DNA of 64,000 nt from CAIVVT01 sp963838205 (GCA_963838205.1 CAWIQF010000015.1:124001-188000), one strand, 5' to 3'; shown: positions 9,844-18,354, counted from the stretch's first letter. The notes: generated by a model not told the origin, from the letters alone. Numbers and translations are program-made.

Positions 9844-9911
9844 CCGACACGCAAGCGGGGCCGACGGCGAGCGAGATGGGGAGTGGCAGGACAGGTTGAA
9901 AAGAGGTGAAT

Positions 9912-10919
9912 ATGCGAGCACTGCTGATGGTGCTGATAGCCGCGCTGGCGGCGCAGGGGCAGAGCGCGACCAGGTCCACGGCGGAGCTGCTGCCGCGGAA
10001 GGTGATCGTAGGGACGGTGATGCTGAGTCCTTCCCGGCTGTCCAAGGATCTGAAAACGCGGTTGGCAGAGCTGGGGCAGACGATGGACCGGGTGGCGGCG
10101 CAATCGCGCCAACAATACGGGCGCAACCCCGACCTGGTCGTATTGCCCGAAACCATCGTGGCTCCGGTGGACGCGCTGCCGTTCGCAGGGCCGGTGGAGA
10201 CGGCGTTCGCGGCCATGGCGCGTGAATATCACAGCTACGTGGTAGTGCCGATGATGCTGGCCGAAGACGGCCGCAAGTTCAACGCGGCGATCCTGTTGGA
10301 CCGGCAAGGGAAAGTGGCGGGGATCTACCGCAAGGTGCACATCGCGGTGACGACCGGATCGGACTCGCTGGAGGACGGCACGACGCCGGGAAAGAGCGTT
10401 CCGGTGTTCGAGTGCGACTTTGGCAAGCTGGGCATCCAGATCTGCTTCGATATGGAATACGACTATGGGTGGCGCGAACTGGAGCGCCAGGGCGCCGACC
10501 TGGTGGTGTGGCCGAGCGCATCGCCGCAGACCGGGATGCCGGCCGCGAGGGCGCGCAGGTACGGTTACTATATCGTCTCCAGCCCGCCGCGCAACAACGC
10601 GTCAGTGTTCGAACCGACGGGCAAGATCACGGCGCAGATTCGCCCGCCGGAGAGCGTCCTGGTGCAAGAAATCGATCTCAGCTACGCCATCCTGCCGTGG
10701 AGCGAAGCACTGCAAAATGGTGCCGCCCTGAAGGCCAAGTACGGGGACAAAGTCGGATTCCGCTATTACGAAGACGAGGACCACGGCATTTTCTGGTCCA
10801 ACGACCCGCAGGTCAGCATTGGCAAGATGGTGCGCGAATCGGGATTCGCGGAGGCGGCCCCGGAACTGGAGCGCATCCGCAAACTGTACCGCGCCGCGGG
10901 CGTTCCGGCGTACCAGTAA
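9912..10919 (+). CDS. Exported carbon-nitrogen hydrolase (nitrilase superfamily)
   Basis: The 335-residue product has an N-terminal signal (LLMVLIAALAAQGQS) and the nitrilase Glu-Lys-Cys triad: E in LVVLPET, K in GIYRKVHI and C in IQICFDMEYDYGW. This fold hydrolyses amides or nitriles or condenses N-acyl groups. Export is unusual for the family and fits the secreted neighbours. An in-frame GTG lies 6 bases earlier, but AAAGAGGTGA is better spaced for the ATG at 9912. It is the third gene of the enolase-bicupin-nitrilase cluster (68-base gap). The substrate is unknown. Confidence 0.8.
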   Translation: MRALLMVLIAALAAQGQSATRSTAELLPRKVIVGTVMLSPSRLSKDLKTRLAELGQTMDRVAAQSRQQYGRNPDLVVLPETIVAPVDALPFAGPVETAFAAMAREYHSYVVVPMMLAEDGRKFNAAILLDRQGKVAGIYRKVHIAVTTGSDSLEDGTTPGKSVPVFECDFGKLGIQICFDMEYDYGWRELERQGADLVVWPSASPQTGMPAARARRYGYYIVSSPPRNNASVFEPTGKITAQIRPPESVLVQEIDLSYAILPWSEALQNGAALKAKYGDKVGFRYYEDEDHGIFWSNDPQVSIGKMVRESGFAEAAPELERIRKLYRAAGVPAYQ

Positions 10920-11000
10920 AATCGGAGCGGCGATACTCAACCACCGCCGGGAGGGACCGCTCGATCACTTCCGGAATGTGGTCGAGTAGAATCAAACGCG

Positions 11001-11222
11001 ATGCCTCTGAGACTCAAGTGCCCGACGTGCAAGAAGCCAGTTGAAATGGGGACGGCCTGGTTTCCGTTCTGCAGCGAGCGCTGCCAATCGATCGACCTGG
11101 GGCGCTGGGCGAACGAGGAGTACCGATTCCCGGCGGTGGACCAGACGCCGGAGAGCGGGGACGAGGCTGGCGCGGGCGGAGATGGCGGGGATGAGGAGCA
11201 GGCGGGCGGTACGCAGGGATGA
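11001..11222 (+). CDS. yacG: DNA gyrase inhibitor YacG
   Basis: A small zinc protein that binds GyrB and inhibits gyrase in E. coli. The 73-residue product has the family zinc ligands CPTC (residues 7-10) and CSERC (24-28), then IDLGRWANEEYRFP, the diagnostic YacG tail motif. The last 20 residues are a Gly/Glu/Asp-rich, probably disordered extension. It opens a compact same-strand array with pgpA, an IPT/NHL protein and cinA; TAGAAT at 10988-10993, just before the gene, may be a -10 box, which would put the gene close to leaderless. Confidence 0.88.
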   Translation: MPLRLKCPTCKKPVEMGTAWFPFCSERCQSIDLGRWANEEYRFPAVDQTPESGDEAGAGGDGGDEEQAGGTQG

Positions 11223-11259
11223 AGCGTGCAAGCCGCCGGCGTGGGTCAGACTGAAAGCG

Positions 11260-11736
11260 ATGAACAAGCTGGCACTGGCGATTGCGACGTGGTTCGGATG
11301 CGGGTACTCGCCGTGGGCACCGGGCACGGTGGGCTCGGCGGCCGGAGTGCTCGTAGGCTGGCTGCTGGTGCGCTACGCGGGCTGGCCGCCGTGGACGCTC
11401 GCGGTGCTGGCGGCGGTATTGACGCCGGTGGGCATCTGGGCGGCGGGCCGGACGGCGGACCTCGTTTGTAAAAAAGATCCGGGGCTGGTGGTGGTGGACG
11501 AACTGCTCGGGCAGTGGATCGCACTGGCGGCGCTCAAGGCATGGTCGTGGCCATGGGCGCTGGCGGCGTTTGCGCTGTTCCGATTGTTCGACATCGTAAA
11601 GCCCTGGCCAGTGTGGAAACTGGAGCGTCTGCCGGGCGGAACGGGGATCGTGGTGGACGACCTGGGCGCGGGCGTGTACGCCTTCGTGACCCTGCGAGTT
11701 TTGCAGTTGGCGGCCGGATGGTTCAATCTGAAATAG
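11260..11736 (+). CDS. pgpA: Phosphatidylglycerophosphatase A
   Basis: A membrane phosphatase that makes phosphatidylglycerol from phosphatidylglycerophosphate. The 158-residue product starts MNKLALAIATWFGCGYSP and has the PgpA signature: SPWAPGTVGSAAG, DPGLVVVDELLGQWIAL (acidic active-site region) and FRLFDIVKPWPV, with about four hydrophobic segments. The start at 11260 is chosen because earlier in-frame sequence lies in the yacG coding region. It sits 37 bases after yacG and 16 bases before the next gene. Confidence 0.92.
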   Translation: MNKLALAIATWFGCGYSPWAPGTVGSAAGVLVGWLLVRYAGWPPWTLAVLAAVLTPVGIWAAGRTADLVCKKDPGLVVVDELLGQWIALAALKAWSWPWALAAFALFRLFDIVKPWPVWKLERLPGGTGIVVDDLGAGVYAFVTLRVLQLAAGWFNLK

Positions 11737-11752
11737 GAAGCCGGTCGCAGCC

Positions 11753-12790
11753 TTGTCTCGCATGCCCTTCACAAGAAACGGCGCACAACGCCCCATCATC
11801 GACAATCTGAATCCCGCCGCGGCAATTCCGGGCGGAGACATCCACATCCACGGGAAAGGATTCGTGGGCGCGCCGCGGGCACAGGTTTCCATAGGCGGGA
11901 TGGACGCGCAACTGGTGGTGAGCTCGGATCGATTCGTGGTGGCGCGGGTGCCCGAGACCGAGGGCCAAGGGCGGCTGACGGTGAACAACGGAACGGCGGC
12001 GAGCGAGCCGGAGGAGATCGCGGTGGGGGCGCTGCTGAGCGGCAGTCTGCACCCGGTGGCCAGCCCGGCGGTGGACCGCGAAGGTAACATCTACACGACG
12101 TTCAGCGGATCGCGGGGCCAAAAGACGGCAGTGGCGGTTTACAAAATCGACGCCGAGGGCGTGCTGAGCCCGTTCGTGACCGAACTGATGAACGCGACGG
12201 GGCTGGCGTTCAACCGCAGCGGTGTGCTGCACGTGTCGTCGCGCTTCGACGGCGTGGTGTACCAGGTGAGCTCGGGCGGCGAAGTGTCGGTGTACGTGGA
12301 AGGCATGGGCGTGGCCACGGGTATCGCCTTCGACAGCAAGGAAAACCTGTACGTCGGCGACCGCTCGGGGACGATATTCAAGATCAGTCCGGAACGCCAG
12401 ATCTACGTTTTCGCGACACTCGAGGCATCGATCTCGGCGTATCACCTGTGCTTCGGGCCGGAGGATATGCTGTTCGTCACCGGACCGACGACGTCGAGCT
12501 ACGACGCGGTGCAGCGGATCACGCCGGCGGGTGAAGTGGACGTGTTCTACCGCGGGCTGGGACGGCCGCAGGGAATGGACTTCGACCAAAAGGGCAACCT
12601 GTACGTGGCCGGATCGCTGGGCGGGCGCAGGGGCATCGTGCGCATCACGCCGGAGCGCGAGGCGTCGCTCGTTTTAAGCGGGCCGAACATCGTGGGACTG
12701 GCGTTCACGCCGGGCGCGAAGATGGTGGTGGCGACGACCAGTTCGGCGTTCCGCGTGGCGGCCGGGATCGAAGGGCTGAAGCGCGTCTGA
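11753..12790 (+). CDS. IPT/TIG domain plus NHL/SMP-30-like beta-propeller protein
   Basis: The 345-residue product begins with one IPT/TIG-like module (about residues 14-95: PIIDNLNPAAAIPGGDIHIHGKGFVG) followed by beta-propeller repeats of NHL/SMP-30 type (SPAVDREGNIYTTFSGSRG, GLAFNRSGVLHVSSRFDG, GIAFDSKENLYVGDRSG, GMDFDQKGNLYVAGSLGG). No signal peptide or membrane segment is visible, so it may be cytoplasmic. The TTG at 11753 is 12 bases after GGAAG; an ATG at 11762 is the alternative. Its tight position between pgpA and cinA suggests co-transcription, but I cannot name a role. Confidence 0.75.
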   Translation: MSRMPFTRNGAQRPIIDNLNPAAAIPGGDIHIHGKGFVGAPRAQVSIGGMDAQLVVSSDRFVVARVPETEGQGRLTVNNGTAASEPEEIAVGALLSGSLHPVASPAVDREGNIYTTFSGSRGQKTAVAVYKIDAEGVLSPFVTELMNATGLAFNRSGVLHVSSRFDGVVYQVSSGGEVSVYVEGMGVATGIAFDSKENLYVGDRSGTIFKISPERQIYVFATLEASISAYHLCFGPEDMLFVTGPTTSSYDAVQRITPAGEVDVFYRGLGRPQGMDFDQKGNLYVAGSLGGRRGIVRITPEREASLVLSGPNIVGLAFTPGAKMVVATTSSAFRVAAGIEGLKRV

Positions 12791-12808
12791 ATCGGATTCC
12801 GAAATACC

Positions 12809-14050
12809 ATGAACGCCGAGATCATCGCCGCCGGCAGTGAGCTGCTGACGCCGGCGCGCAGCGACACGAACTCATTGTGGCTGACGGCGCGGTTGAACGA
12901 ACTGGGCGTCGAAGTCACGCAGAAAACGATTGTCGGCGACGACCGCGACCGGCTGGCGGCGGCGATGCGCGGCGCGCTGGAGCGCGTGGAGATCGTGATT
13001 GTCACGGGCGGGCTGGGGCCGACCGAGGACGATGTCACGAGGGAAGCCGTGGCCCAGGCGCTCAAACGGCGGCTGGTGTTTTCGGAAGAGATCCGCGGCT
13101 GGATCGAGCAGCGCTTCGCGCGCTTCGGCCGGCCGATGGCCGCGATCAACCGGCGGCAGGCGTTTCTGATCGAAGGCGCGGAGCAACTGGAGAATCCGAA
13201 CGGCACGGCGCCGGGGCAGTGGATCGAGGACGGCGGGAAGTTGATTATGCTGCTGCCCGGACCGCCGAACGAGATGCAGCCGATGTTCGAGAACTTCGGC
13301 CTGGCGCGACTGCGGGAGCGAGTGCCGCCGCAGAGCATTCGCACGCGTTTCTACCGCGTGGCCGGCATGGGCGAGTCGGATCTGGACCAATTGATCGCGC
13401 CGCTGTACAAGCCTTACGCGAACCCGGTGACGACGATTCTGGCGGCGGCCGGGGACATTCAAATTCACCTGCGAGCGCGCGCGGCGACGGATGAGCAGGC
13501 CGAAGTGCTGGCGGCCGAGTTGGGCGCGAAAATCGAGGCCGCGCTGGGCGAGCGCATTTATTCGAACGACGGGTCGCCGCTCGAAAAGGTCGTCGGCGAG
13601 CGGTTGAAAAGCCGCGGCGAGACGGTGGCGGTGGCGGAGAGTTGCACGGCGGGGTTGCTGGGCGCGCGAATCACCGAAGTGGCGGGCGCGTCGGCGTGGT
13701 TTGTAGGCGGATTTCAGGTTTACGAGACCGCGATGAAGACGCGCCTGCTAGGCATTGACCCAGGGCTGATCGAAGCGCAGGGCGTGGTAAGCGAAGCCGT
13801 GGCGCGGGCGCTGGCGGAAAGCGCGCGCGAGCGGACGGGCGCCACGTGGGCGCTGGCGGTAACGGGCGCGGCAGGGCCGGAGGCGGCGGGCGGCGCAGCG
13901 CCGGGAACGGTGTGGATCGGCGTGGCGAGCGCGGGCGGGGCGGAAGCGAAGATGTTCCGCTTCCCGGGCGGCCGCGGGCGCGTGCGCATGTTCGCGGTGC
14001 AGAGTGCGCTGAACCTGCTGCGGCTGAAGTTGAGCAGTGGCACGGTCTGA
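12809..14050 (+). CDS. cinA: CinA family nicotinamide-nucleotide amidohydrolase/ADP-ribose pyrophosphatase-type protein
   Basis: CinA recycles damaged or spent pyridine nucleotides. The 413-residue product carries both domains: the N-terminal MoaB/MogA-like domain (IIAAGSELL, VTGGLGPTEDDVTREAVA, LLPGPPNEM) and the C-terminal PncC-type deamidase domain (VAVAESCTAGLLGARIT, with Ser/Cys-Thr motif, and ALAVTGAAGP). Full length for the family. It ends the yacG-pgpA-propeller-cinA array, 18 bases after the propeller gene. Confidence 0.93.
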   Translation: MNAEIIAAGSELLTPARSDTNSLWLTARLNELGVEVTQKTIVGDDRDRLAAAMRGALERVEIVIVTGGLGPTEDDVTREAVAQALKRRLVFSEEIRGWIEQRFARFGRPMAAINRRQAFLIEGAEQLENPNGTAPGQWIEDGGKLIMLLPGPPNEMQPMFENFGLARLRERVPPQSIRTRFYRVAGMGESDLDQLIAPLYKPYANPVTTILAAAGDIQIHLRARAATDEQAEVLAAELGAKIEAALGERIYSNDGSPLEKVVGERLKSRGETVAVAESCTAGLLGARITEVAGASAWFVGGFQVYETAMKTRLLGIDPGLIEAQGVVSEAVARALAESARERTGATWALAVTGAAGPEAAGGAAPGTVWIGVASAGGAEAKMFRFPGGRGRVRMFAVQSALNLLRLKLSSGTV

Positions 14051-14141
14051 GCGTGCGATGTTGTGCTGGTCTCGCGAAACCGCTTGCTTGGGTCACGGCT
14101 TGGTTTCGATTGTGCAATCGCACGGCAATCGCGCCTTGACG

Positions 14142-14259
14142 GTCGCGGCTCGGTAACGTTGTCGCGGCTCGCTACAGCGCAAAGACCGCGCCTTGTAGTC
14201 GCGGCTCGGGAACACGGCGCGAACAACATGAAAGATCCGCTCTCTTACGGTCGCGGCTC
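14142..14259 (-). repeat. Dispersed intergenic repeat, four GTCGCGGCTC cores
   Basis: Four exact copies of GTCGCGGCTC lie at 14142-14151, 14161-14170, 14198-14207 and 14250-14259, between cinA and the end of the dehydrogenase gene. Read on the minus strand the core is GAGCCGCGAC. The copy at 14250 is followed on the minus strand by an AAGAGAGCGG-like segment, the same arrangement seen near 28315 and 48426. No reading frame explains it. Confidence 0.7.
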
Positions 14260-14312
14260 AGAAACGAGCGGCGCGTAGGACGGCACGGCAGCGGTGGCTT
14301 CGGGACAGGCCG

Positions 14313-15147
14313 CTAGGAGCGGGTGAGGCGGCGCAGCGAGAAGATGGCGTGGGAGAGCGTGGAGGACTCGAGGCGGCGCCAGTCGTCGGAGATGTGGATC
14401 AGCTTGCCGCTGATGTGATTGGAACGGCTGGAGACCAGAAACAAAGCGAGCCTGAATTTGTTTATCGGGGGCAGTGCCACCGGTGGTGCGCACCTGGAGC
14501 GCTTCGGCGCGGTCGTGGTCGGAGACGCCGGGGGCGCGCAGAATCTCGTCGGTCAGGCTGGTGTAGGCCGGGCCGGGGTTAAAACAATTGACCTGAATAT
14601 TGTCCTCGCGCACCTCTTCGGCCAGCGACTCGGCCAGGCGCACCAGGGCGGCCTTGCTGGCGGCGTAGGCGGAGAAGAAGGGCCGGCCGATCTCGGCGCC
14701 GGTGTCGGCCAGCAGCAGCAGTTTGCCGGAGCGCAGCTCGCGCATTCCCGGCAAGACGGCGCGGCAGGCGTGAAAGGCGCCCAGGAGATTCGTATCCACG
14801 GCTTCGCGCCAGGCGGCGGGGCTGGCCTGGGCGAGGGCGCCGATGGGCCCGAGCACGCCGGCGGCGCAGACCAGCACCTGTGGGGGGCCGAAATGGACGG
14901 TCATGCGCTGCACCGCGGCGAGCACCTGTTCGTAATCGCGCACGTCGGCGCGCAGGCTCATACTGAGGCCGCCGCTATGTTCAATCTCGAGTTGGGCCAG
15001 GTCGAGTTGGGCTTGCGTGCGGGCGAGAAGCCCGACGCGGGCTCCAGCCTGGGCGAAGCCGAGCGCGAGGCGCTTGCCTATGCCTCGGCCGGCGCCCGTG
15101 ATGAGGACGCATTTATCTTTTAGATCACGGACAGGCAAGTCATGCAC
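14313..15147 (-). CDS. Short-chain dehydrogenase/reductase, frameshifted near the 3' end
   Basis: The product is an NAD(P)-dependent SDR oxidoreductase: ITGAGRGIGKRLALGFA (cofactor loop), LVCAAGVLGPIG (NNAG-type motif) and the catalytic YAASKAALVRL (YxxxK). From 15147 the frame runs well to about 14470, then continues in another frame with the expected tail (RLALFLVSSRSNHISGKL, then DDWRRLE) ending at TAG 14313. The length is 3n+1, and the best site for the extra base is the five-base G run at 14467-14471. Left as read, the protein would have a wrong C-terminus. Start is GTG 15147 or TTG 15138; the ribosome binding site is unclear. The substrate is unknown. Confidence 0.75.
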
Positions 15148-15252
15148 GAAGCGACCCTGCTCAGGATGACAACGAGGAGGGAACCGTGTCAACCGGGCGG
15201 CGGGCGCGCGGCGGGCCACACAGGACCGCGTTCGCAACTTGTCACGGGCCGA

Positions 15253-15485
15253 GCTCTGGCGCGCCCTGAGCGCCAGATCCGCGATTCGGGCCGATTTTGA
15301 GGCTCACTGGAGCAGGCCGGACGGTTTGTCAGGAATGGCGTGCTGGCGCGCTTTCAGCGCCAGATCCGCGCGCTGGAGCACCGATTTGGCGTCTCACACG
15401 ACCGCGTTGGGCAGTTTCTTCTTGGACGAGCGCTTGCGCTCCTTCAGCGCCAGGTCCGCTCGCTGGAGCACCAATTCGGCGCTTT
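15253..15485 (-). repeat. Three tandem, in-frame, diverged copies of the 3' end of the diguanylate cyclase gene
   Basis: Segments near 15431-15485 (inside the GGDEF gene), 15341-15395 and 15253-15306 are related, with a period of about 90 bases. Read on the minus strand they encode LVLQRADLALKERKR, SVLQRADLALKARQH and SARIADLALRARQS. All three are in the same frame, separated by TGA codons at 15394-15396 and 15304-15306 exactly 90 bases apart. The simplest reading is repeated duplication of the gene's tail followed by decay. Confidence 0.7.
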
Positions 15486-16458
15486 CGCCGAGTTTCCATT
15501 CGGAGAGTCCGACCGAGGCCTGTACGTGGATCTGCGAAGTCTTACCCGCGTTCAAGTCATAGCTGGCGCATAACTGCTGGTTCAGATGGCGGGCCAGGTT
15601 CATGCCGGCGGGCAGGTCGCCATCGAGGAGCACGATGAATTCGTCGCCGCCCCAGCGGGCCGCGACGGCGGCGGGGTCGAGCGCGGCCTGGATGCGGGCG
15701 GCGATCTGGCGCAGCAGTTCATCGCCGGCCAGGTAGCCGTAGCGGTCGTTGATCGATTTGAAGCGGTCGATGTCGAGCAGAATCAGGCAGCGAAGAGTAG
15801 GGCGTCCTTCGAATTCGTGGAACAGTTCCTCGAGCGCGCGGCGGTTGATCATTCCGGTAAGGACGTCGCGGCGGGCCTCATCGCGGGCGCTATTGAGACC
15901 GGCGCTGAGGGCGACCACCTGCTGGCGGAACTGATCCGCCACGGTCAGGCTGTGGCGCTGGGTTTCATCGGCCAGGCGGGACAGTTCGATGGACTGGTGG
16001 CGCACCAGGATGCGCAACAGCGCCACATTGTCGGACGCACAAGCGACTTTCAGACGCGCGGCGACGCCGCGCATGGCCGCCTCCTGCTGCGTGCCGGTGT
16101 TGAGGATCATTTGGATGGAGGCATTGAGCGCGTCGAGTACATCGCGCAGATCGCCCGCCGAACAACCGTTCTGGCGCAACCGCTGGCCATAGGCGCGCAA
16201 CTGCTGCTCGATGGCGCGGCCGACCGACTCGAGCACGGGCAGGCTGTCGGCCGGAGAGAGGCCGGGGCGGGTGAGGGCGTCGCGCTGGGGCGCGAAATCG
16301 ACACCCGGGACTTTGAATTTGTCGGCTGCCGGGCGGCAGACGTGTTCCTCAAAATGACGCAGGGTCTCAGCATAGGCGGCGAGCGAGCGCCGCAGTAGTG
16401 AGTCGATCTGATCCCAGGCATCGAGACTTGCCTTGAGCGAGACCATTGCGTCCAACAC
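15394..16458 (-). CDS. GGDEF-domain diguanylate cyclase
   Basis: Makes the second messenger c-di-GMP from GTP. The 354-residue product has an N-terminal helical part (about 1-195) with no membrane segment, then a GGDEF domain: DVLTGMINRRALEELF, LILLDIDRFKSINDRYGYLAGDELLRQIA and the intact active site RWGGDEF. The product-inhibition I-site (RxxD, ten residues before GGDEF) is not present: that position reads DPAA. The enzyme should therefore be active and not feedback-inhibited in the usual way, which is an inference. The N-terminal region may be a cytoplasmic sensor. Its 3' end is tandemly repeated downstream. Confidence 0.88.
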   Translation of the reverse strand: MLDAMVSLKASLDAWDQIDSLLRRSLAAYAETLRHFEEHVCRPAADKFKVPGVDFAPQRDALTRPGLSPADSLPVLESVGRAIEQQLRAYGQRLRQNGCSAGDLRDVLDALNASIQMILNTGTQQEAAMRGVAARLKVACASDNVALLRILVRHQSIELSRLADETQRHSLTVADQFRQQVVALSAGLNSARDEARRDVLTGMINRRALEELFHEFEGRPTLRCLILLDIDRFKSINDRYGYLAGDELLRQIAARIQAALDPAAVAARWGGDEFIVLLDGDLPAGMNLARHLNQQLCASYDLNAGKTSQIHVQASVGLSEWKLGESAELVLQRADLALKERKRSSKKKLPNAVV

Positions 16459-16796
16459 AGATACTCCTGACGTCTGTATCGACCGGGATGGGACTTAACT
16501 TGAGCGCTGCTGGCGGGAATCTGGTGGTAGCGGACGAGGGCGCGAGTGGTCGGCGGCGCATAGGTAGCGCGGGGACACACCTGCGGCGCCCGCGGCGGAC
16601 GCCTTGGTGTCGCCCTCGGAAGAAGGCTGGGTGGTCGTGCTCGGAGACGAGTGGGCCTCGGTGTCCCCCACGCGTGAGGCGTCTCGCGTGTCCGATCGGT
16701 ACAGGAAAGCGCGGGAAAGTGCCGGGCTAGGCTATACTGAGGCTGGGTTGGCGAGAGTGATCGCCGGGCGTTGAATACTGCCAGTGCGGGAGGAAG
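16459..16796. other. Intergenic region between divergent diguanylate cyclase and infA
   Basis: About 340 bases that must hold promoters in both directions. On the plus strand TATACT at 16733-16738 is a plausible -10 box for infA. GGGAGGAAG immediately precedes the infA ATG. I see no convincing open frame here. Confidence 0.35.
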
Positions 16797-17015
16797 ATGA
16801 GCAAGGAAGATTGCATTGAGATGACCGGGACGGTGGTGGAGAAGTTCCCCAGCGGTCTATTCAGCGTCCAATTGGACCAGGAGCGCACGGTGCTGGCCCA
16901 CCTGGCCGGGAAGTTGCGCCGGAACCGGATCCGGGTGCTGGCCGGAGACCGGGTCACGATCGAGATGTCGCCCTACGACCTCACCAAAGGGCGCATCACT
17001 TATCGACACAAGTAG
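16797..17015 (+). CDS. infA: Translation initiation factor IF-1 (probably outside the main ribosomal operon)
   Basis: IF-1 is an OB-fold protein that binds the 30S A site during initiation. The 72-residue product has the usual length and pattern: MSKEDCIEMTGTVVEKFPSG, VLAHLAGKLRRNRIRVLAGD and SPYDLTKGRITYRHK. The middle is more diverged than typical IF-1 (LFSVQLDQERT). The usual location beside rpmJ and rpsM is not seen here, so this may be a second, specialised copy. A very strong ribosome binding site (GGGAGGAAG) abuts the ATG. Confidence 0.9.
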   Translation: MSKEDCIEMTGTVVEKFPSGLFSVQLDQERTVLAHLAGKLRRNRIRVLAGDRVTIEMSPYDLTKGRITYRHK

Positions 17016-17264
17016 CCGGGAGCCGCGCGGCGGGAGTCTTACGCTCGAGCCGCAAAGCGAGTGCGTGCCGGAGCGCGGGGCGCCGCAAACGGCGCGGGCG
17101 CGGTGGGCGATGACACGGGTTGGGCCGCATTTGAGCGAGCCACGCCGGAGCGGCTCGACTGTCCACCTAATCCATTCATTCTAAAACGATTAAACTAGAT
17201 TAACAAAGCCGTCGCGGAGCCTACGACGTGGCTGGAGCGCGGGGAGAAGACTTGCGCGTGGCCC

Positions 17265-17270
17265 TATAAT
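17265..17270 (+). promoter_or_regulatory. Candidate -10 box for the ClpB-like ATPase gene
   Basis: TATAAT at 17265-17270, 19 bases before the ATG at 17290, would give a very short leader. No good -35 box is visible at 17 bases. Confidence 0.3.
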
Positions 17271-17289
17271 CCAGGCGAGGTAATTCACC

Positions 17290-18342
17290 ATGGCCCTGGA
17301 ACCACTGCCATCGATCCGCCCGCTGCGCGCGGCGCGCGAAGCGGCGTTCGCGCCGGACCTGAGCAGCGCATTGAAAAAAGCCATCCTGGGCCAGGAGGAG
17401 GCGCTGGAGACGATTGTGCCGTACGTCGAGATGTTCGAGGCGGGACTCGCGCCGGAGGGCCGCCCGGGGGGCGTGTTCCTGCTTCTGGGCCCGACCGGAA
17501 CGGGCAAAACGCGGACGGTGGAAGTACTGGCGAAGGCGCTGCACGGCAGCGAACGGCAGGTGCTGAGAGTCGACTGCGGCGAGTTCCAGATGGAACACGA
17601 GGTGGCGAAGCTGATCGGCGCGCCGCCGGGCTATCTGGGGCATCGCGAGACGCATCCGATGTTGTCGCAACAGAAGCTGAACGCGGTGGCCAGCGAGCGC
17701 TCGCCGCTGAGCCTGGTGCTGTTCGACGAAATCGAGAAAGCGGCGCCCTCGTTCGCGCGGATCCTGCTGGGGGTGCTGGACCGGGCGCGGCTGAAGCTGG
17801 GCGACAACACGGAGGTGAACTTCGAGAACAGCCTGATCTTCCTCACATCGAACCTGGGCACACGCGGCATGCTGGACGAACTGGGGGGCGGGTTCGGCTT
17901 TGCGGGGGATGGGAAGAAGCCGCCGAAGGAGCGACAGACGAAGCTGAGCCGGATCGCTATGAACGAGGTGCGGCGCCGGTTCTCGCCGGAGTTCGTGAAC
18001 CGGATCGACGAGATCGTGACCTACCGGCCGCTGAGCCACGCGGCGCTGGAGGGGATTCTGGATCTGCAACTGGGGCTGATCCGCGCGCACATCCGGGCGC
18101 GGCTGGGACCGGCGAGCTTCGACCTGGAGGTATCCGCGCGGGCGCGGAAGTTTCTGCTGGCGGAAGGCACCAGCCTGGAGTACGGCGCGCGCGAATTGAA
18201 ACGCGTGATCCACCGCCGGCTGATGCAGCCGCTGGGGAAGCTGATCATCGGCAGTGAGATTCCGTCGGGCGGCGTGGTGCGGGTCGATCTGGACTCTCGG
18301 CGCGCGACGCTGGAGTTCACGGCGCTGAGGAAGGCGGCGTGA
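17290..18342 (+). CDS. Single-module AAA+ ATPase of the ClpA/ClpB D2 type
   Basis: The 350-residue protein is one AAA+ module resembling the second ATPase domain of ClpA/ClpB: Walker A GPTGTGKT (67-74), pore loop GYLG (114-117), Walker B LVLFDEIE (142-149), sensor 1 FLTSNLG (184-190), arginine finger region FSPEFVNRID (231-240) and sensor 2 YGARELKRVI in the small C-terminal domain. There is no N-domain, no first ATPase module and no middle domain, and the IGF/LGF ClpP-docking loop is not evident, so it is more likely a stand-alone unfoldase or remodelling factor. Partners are unknown. It converges on the hypothetical gene at 18355. Confidence 0.82.
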   Translation: MALEPLPSIRPLRAAREAAFAPDLSSALKKAILGQEEALETIVPYVEMFEAGLAPEGRPGGVFLLLGPTGTGKTRTVEVLAKALHGSERQVLRVDCGEFQMEHEVAKLIGAPPGYLGHRETHPMLSQQKLNAVASERSPLSLVLFDEIEKAAPSFARILLGVLDRARLKLGDNTEVNFENSLIFLTSNLGTRGMLDELGGGFGFAGDGKKPPKERQTKLSRIAMNEVRRRFSPEFVNRIDEIVTYRPLSHAALEGILDLQLGLIRAHIRARLGPASFDLEVSARARKFLLAEGTSLEYGARELKRVIHRRLMQPLGKLIIGSEIPSGGVVRVDLDSRRATLEFTALRKAA

Positions 18343-18354
18343 TGGCGATCGGGA

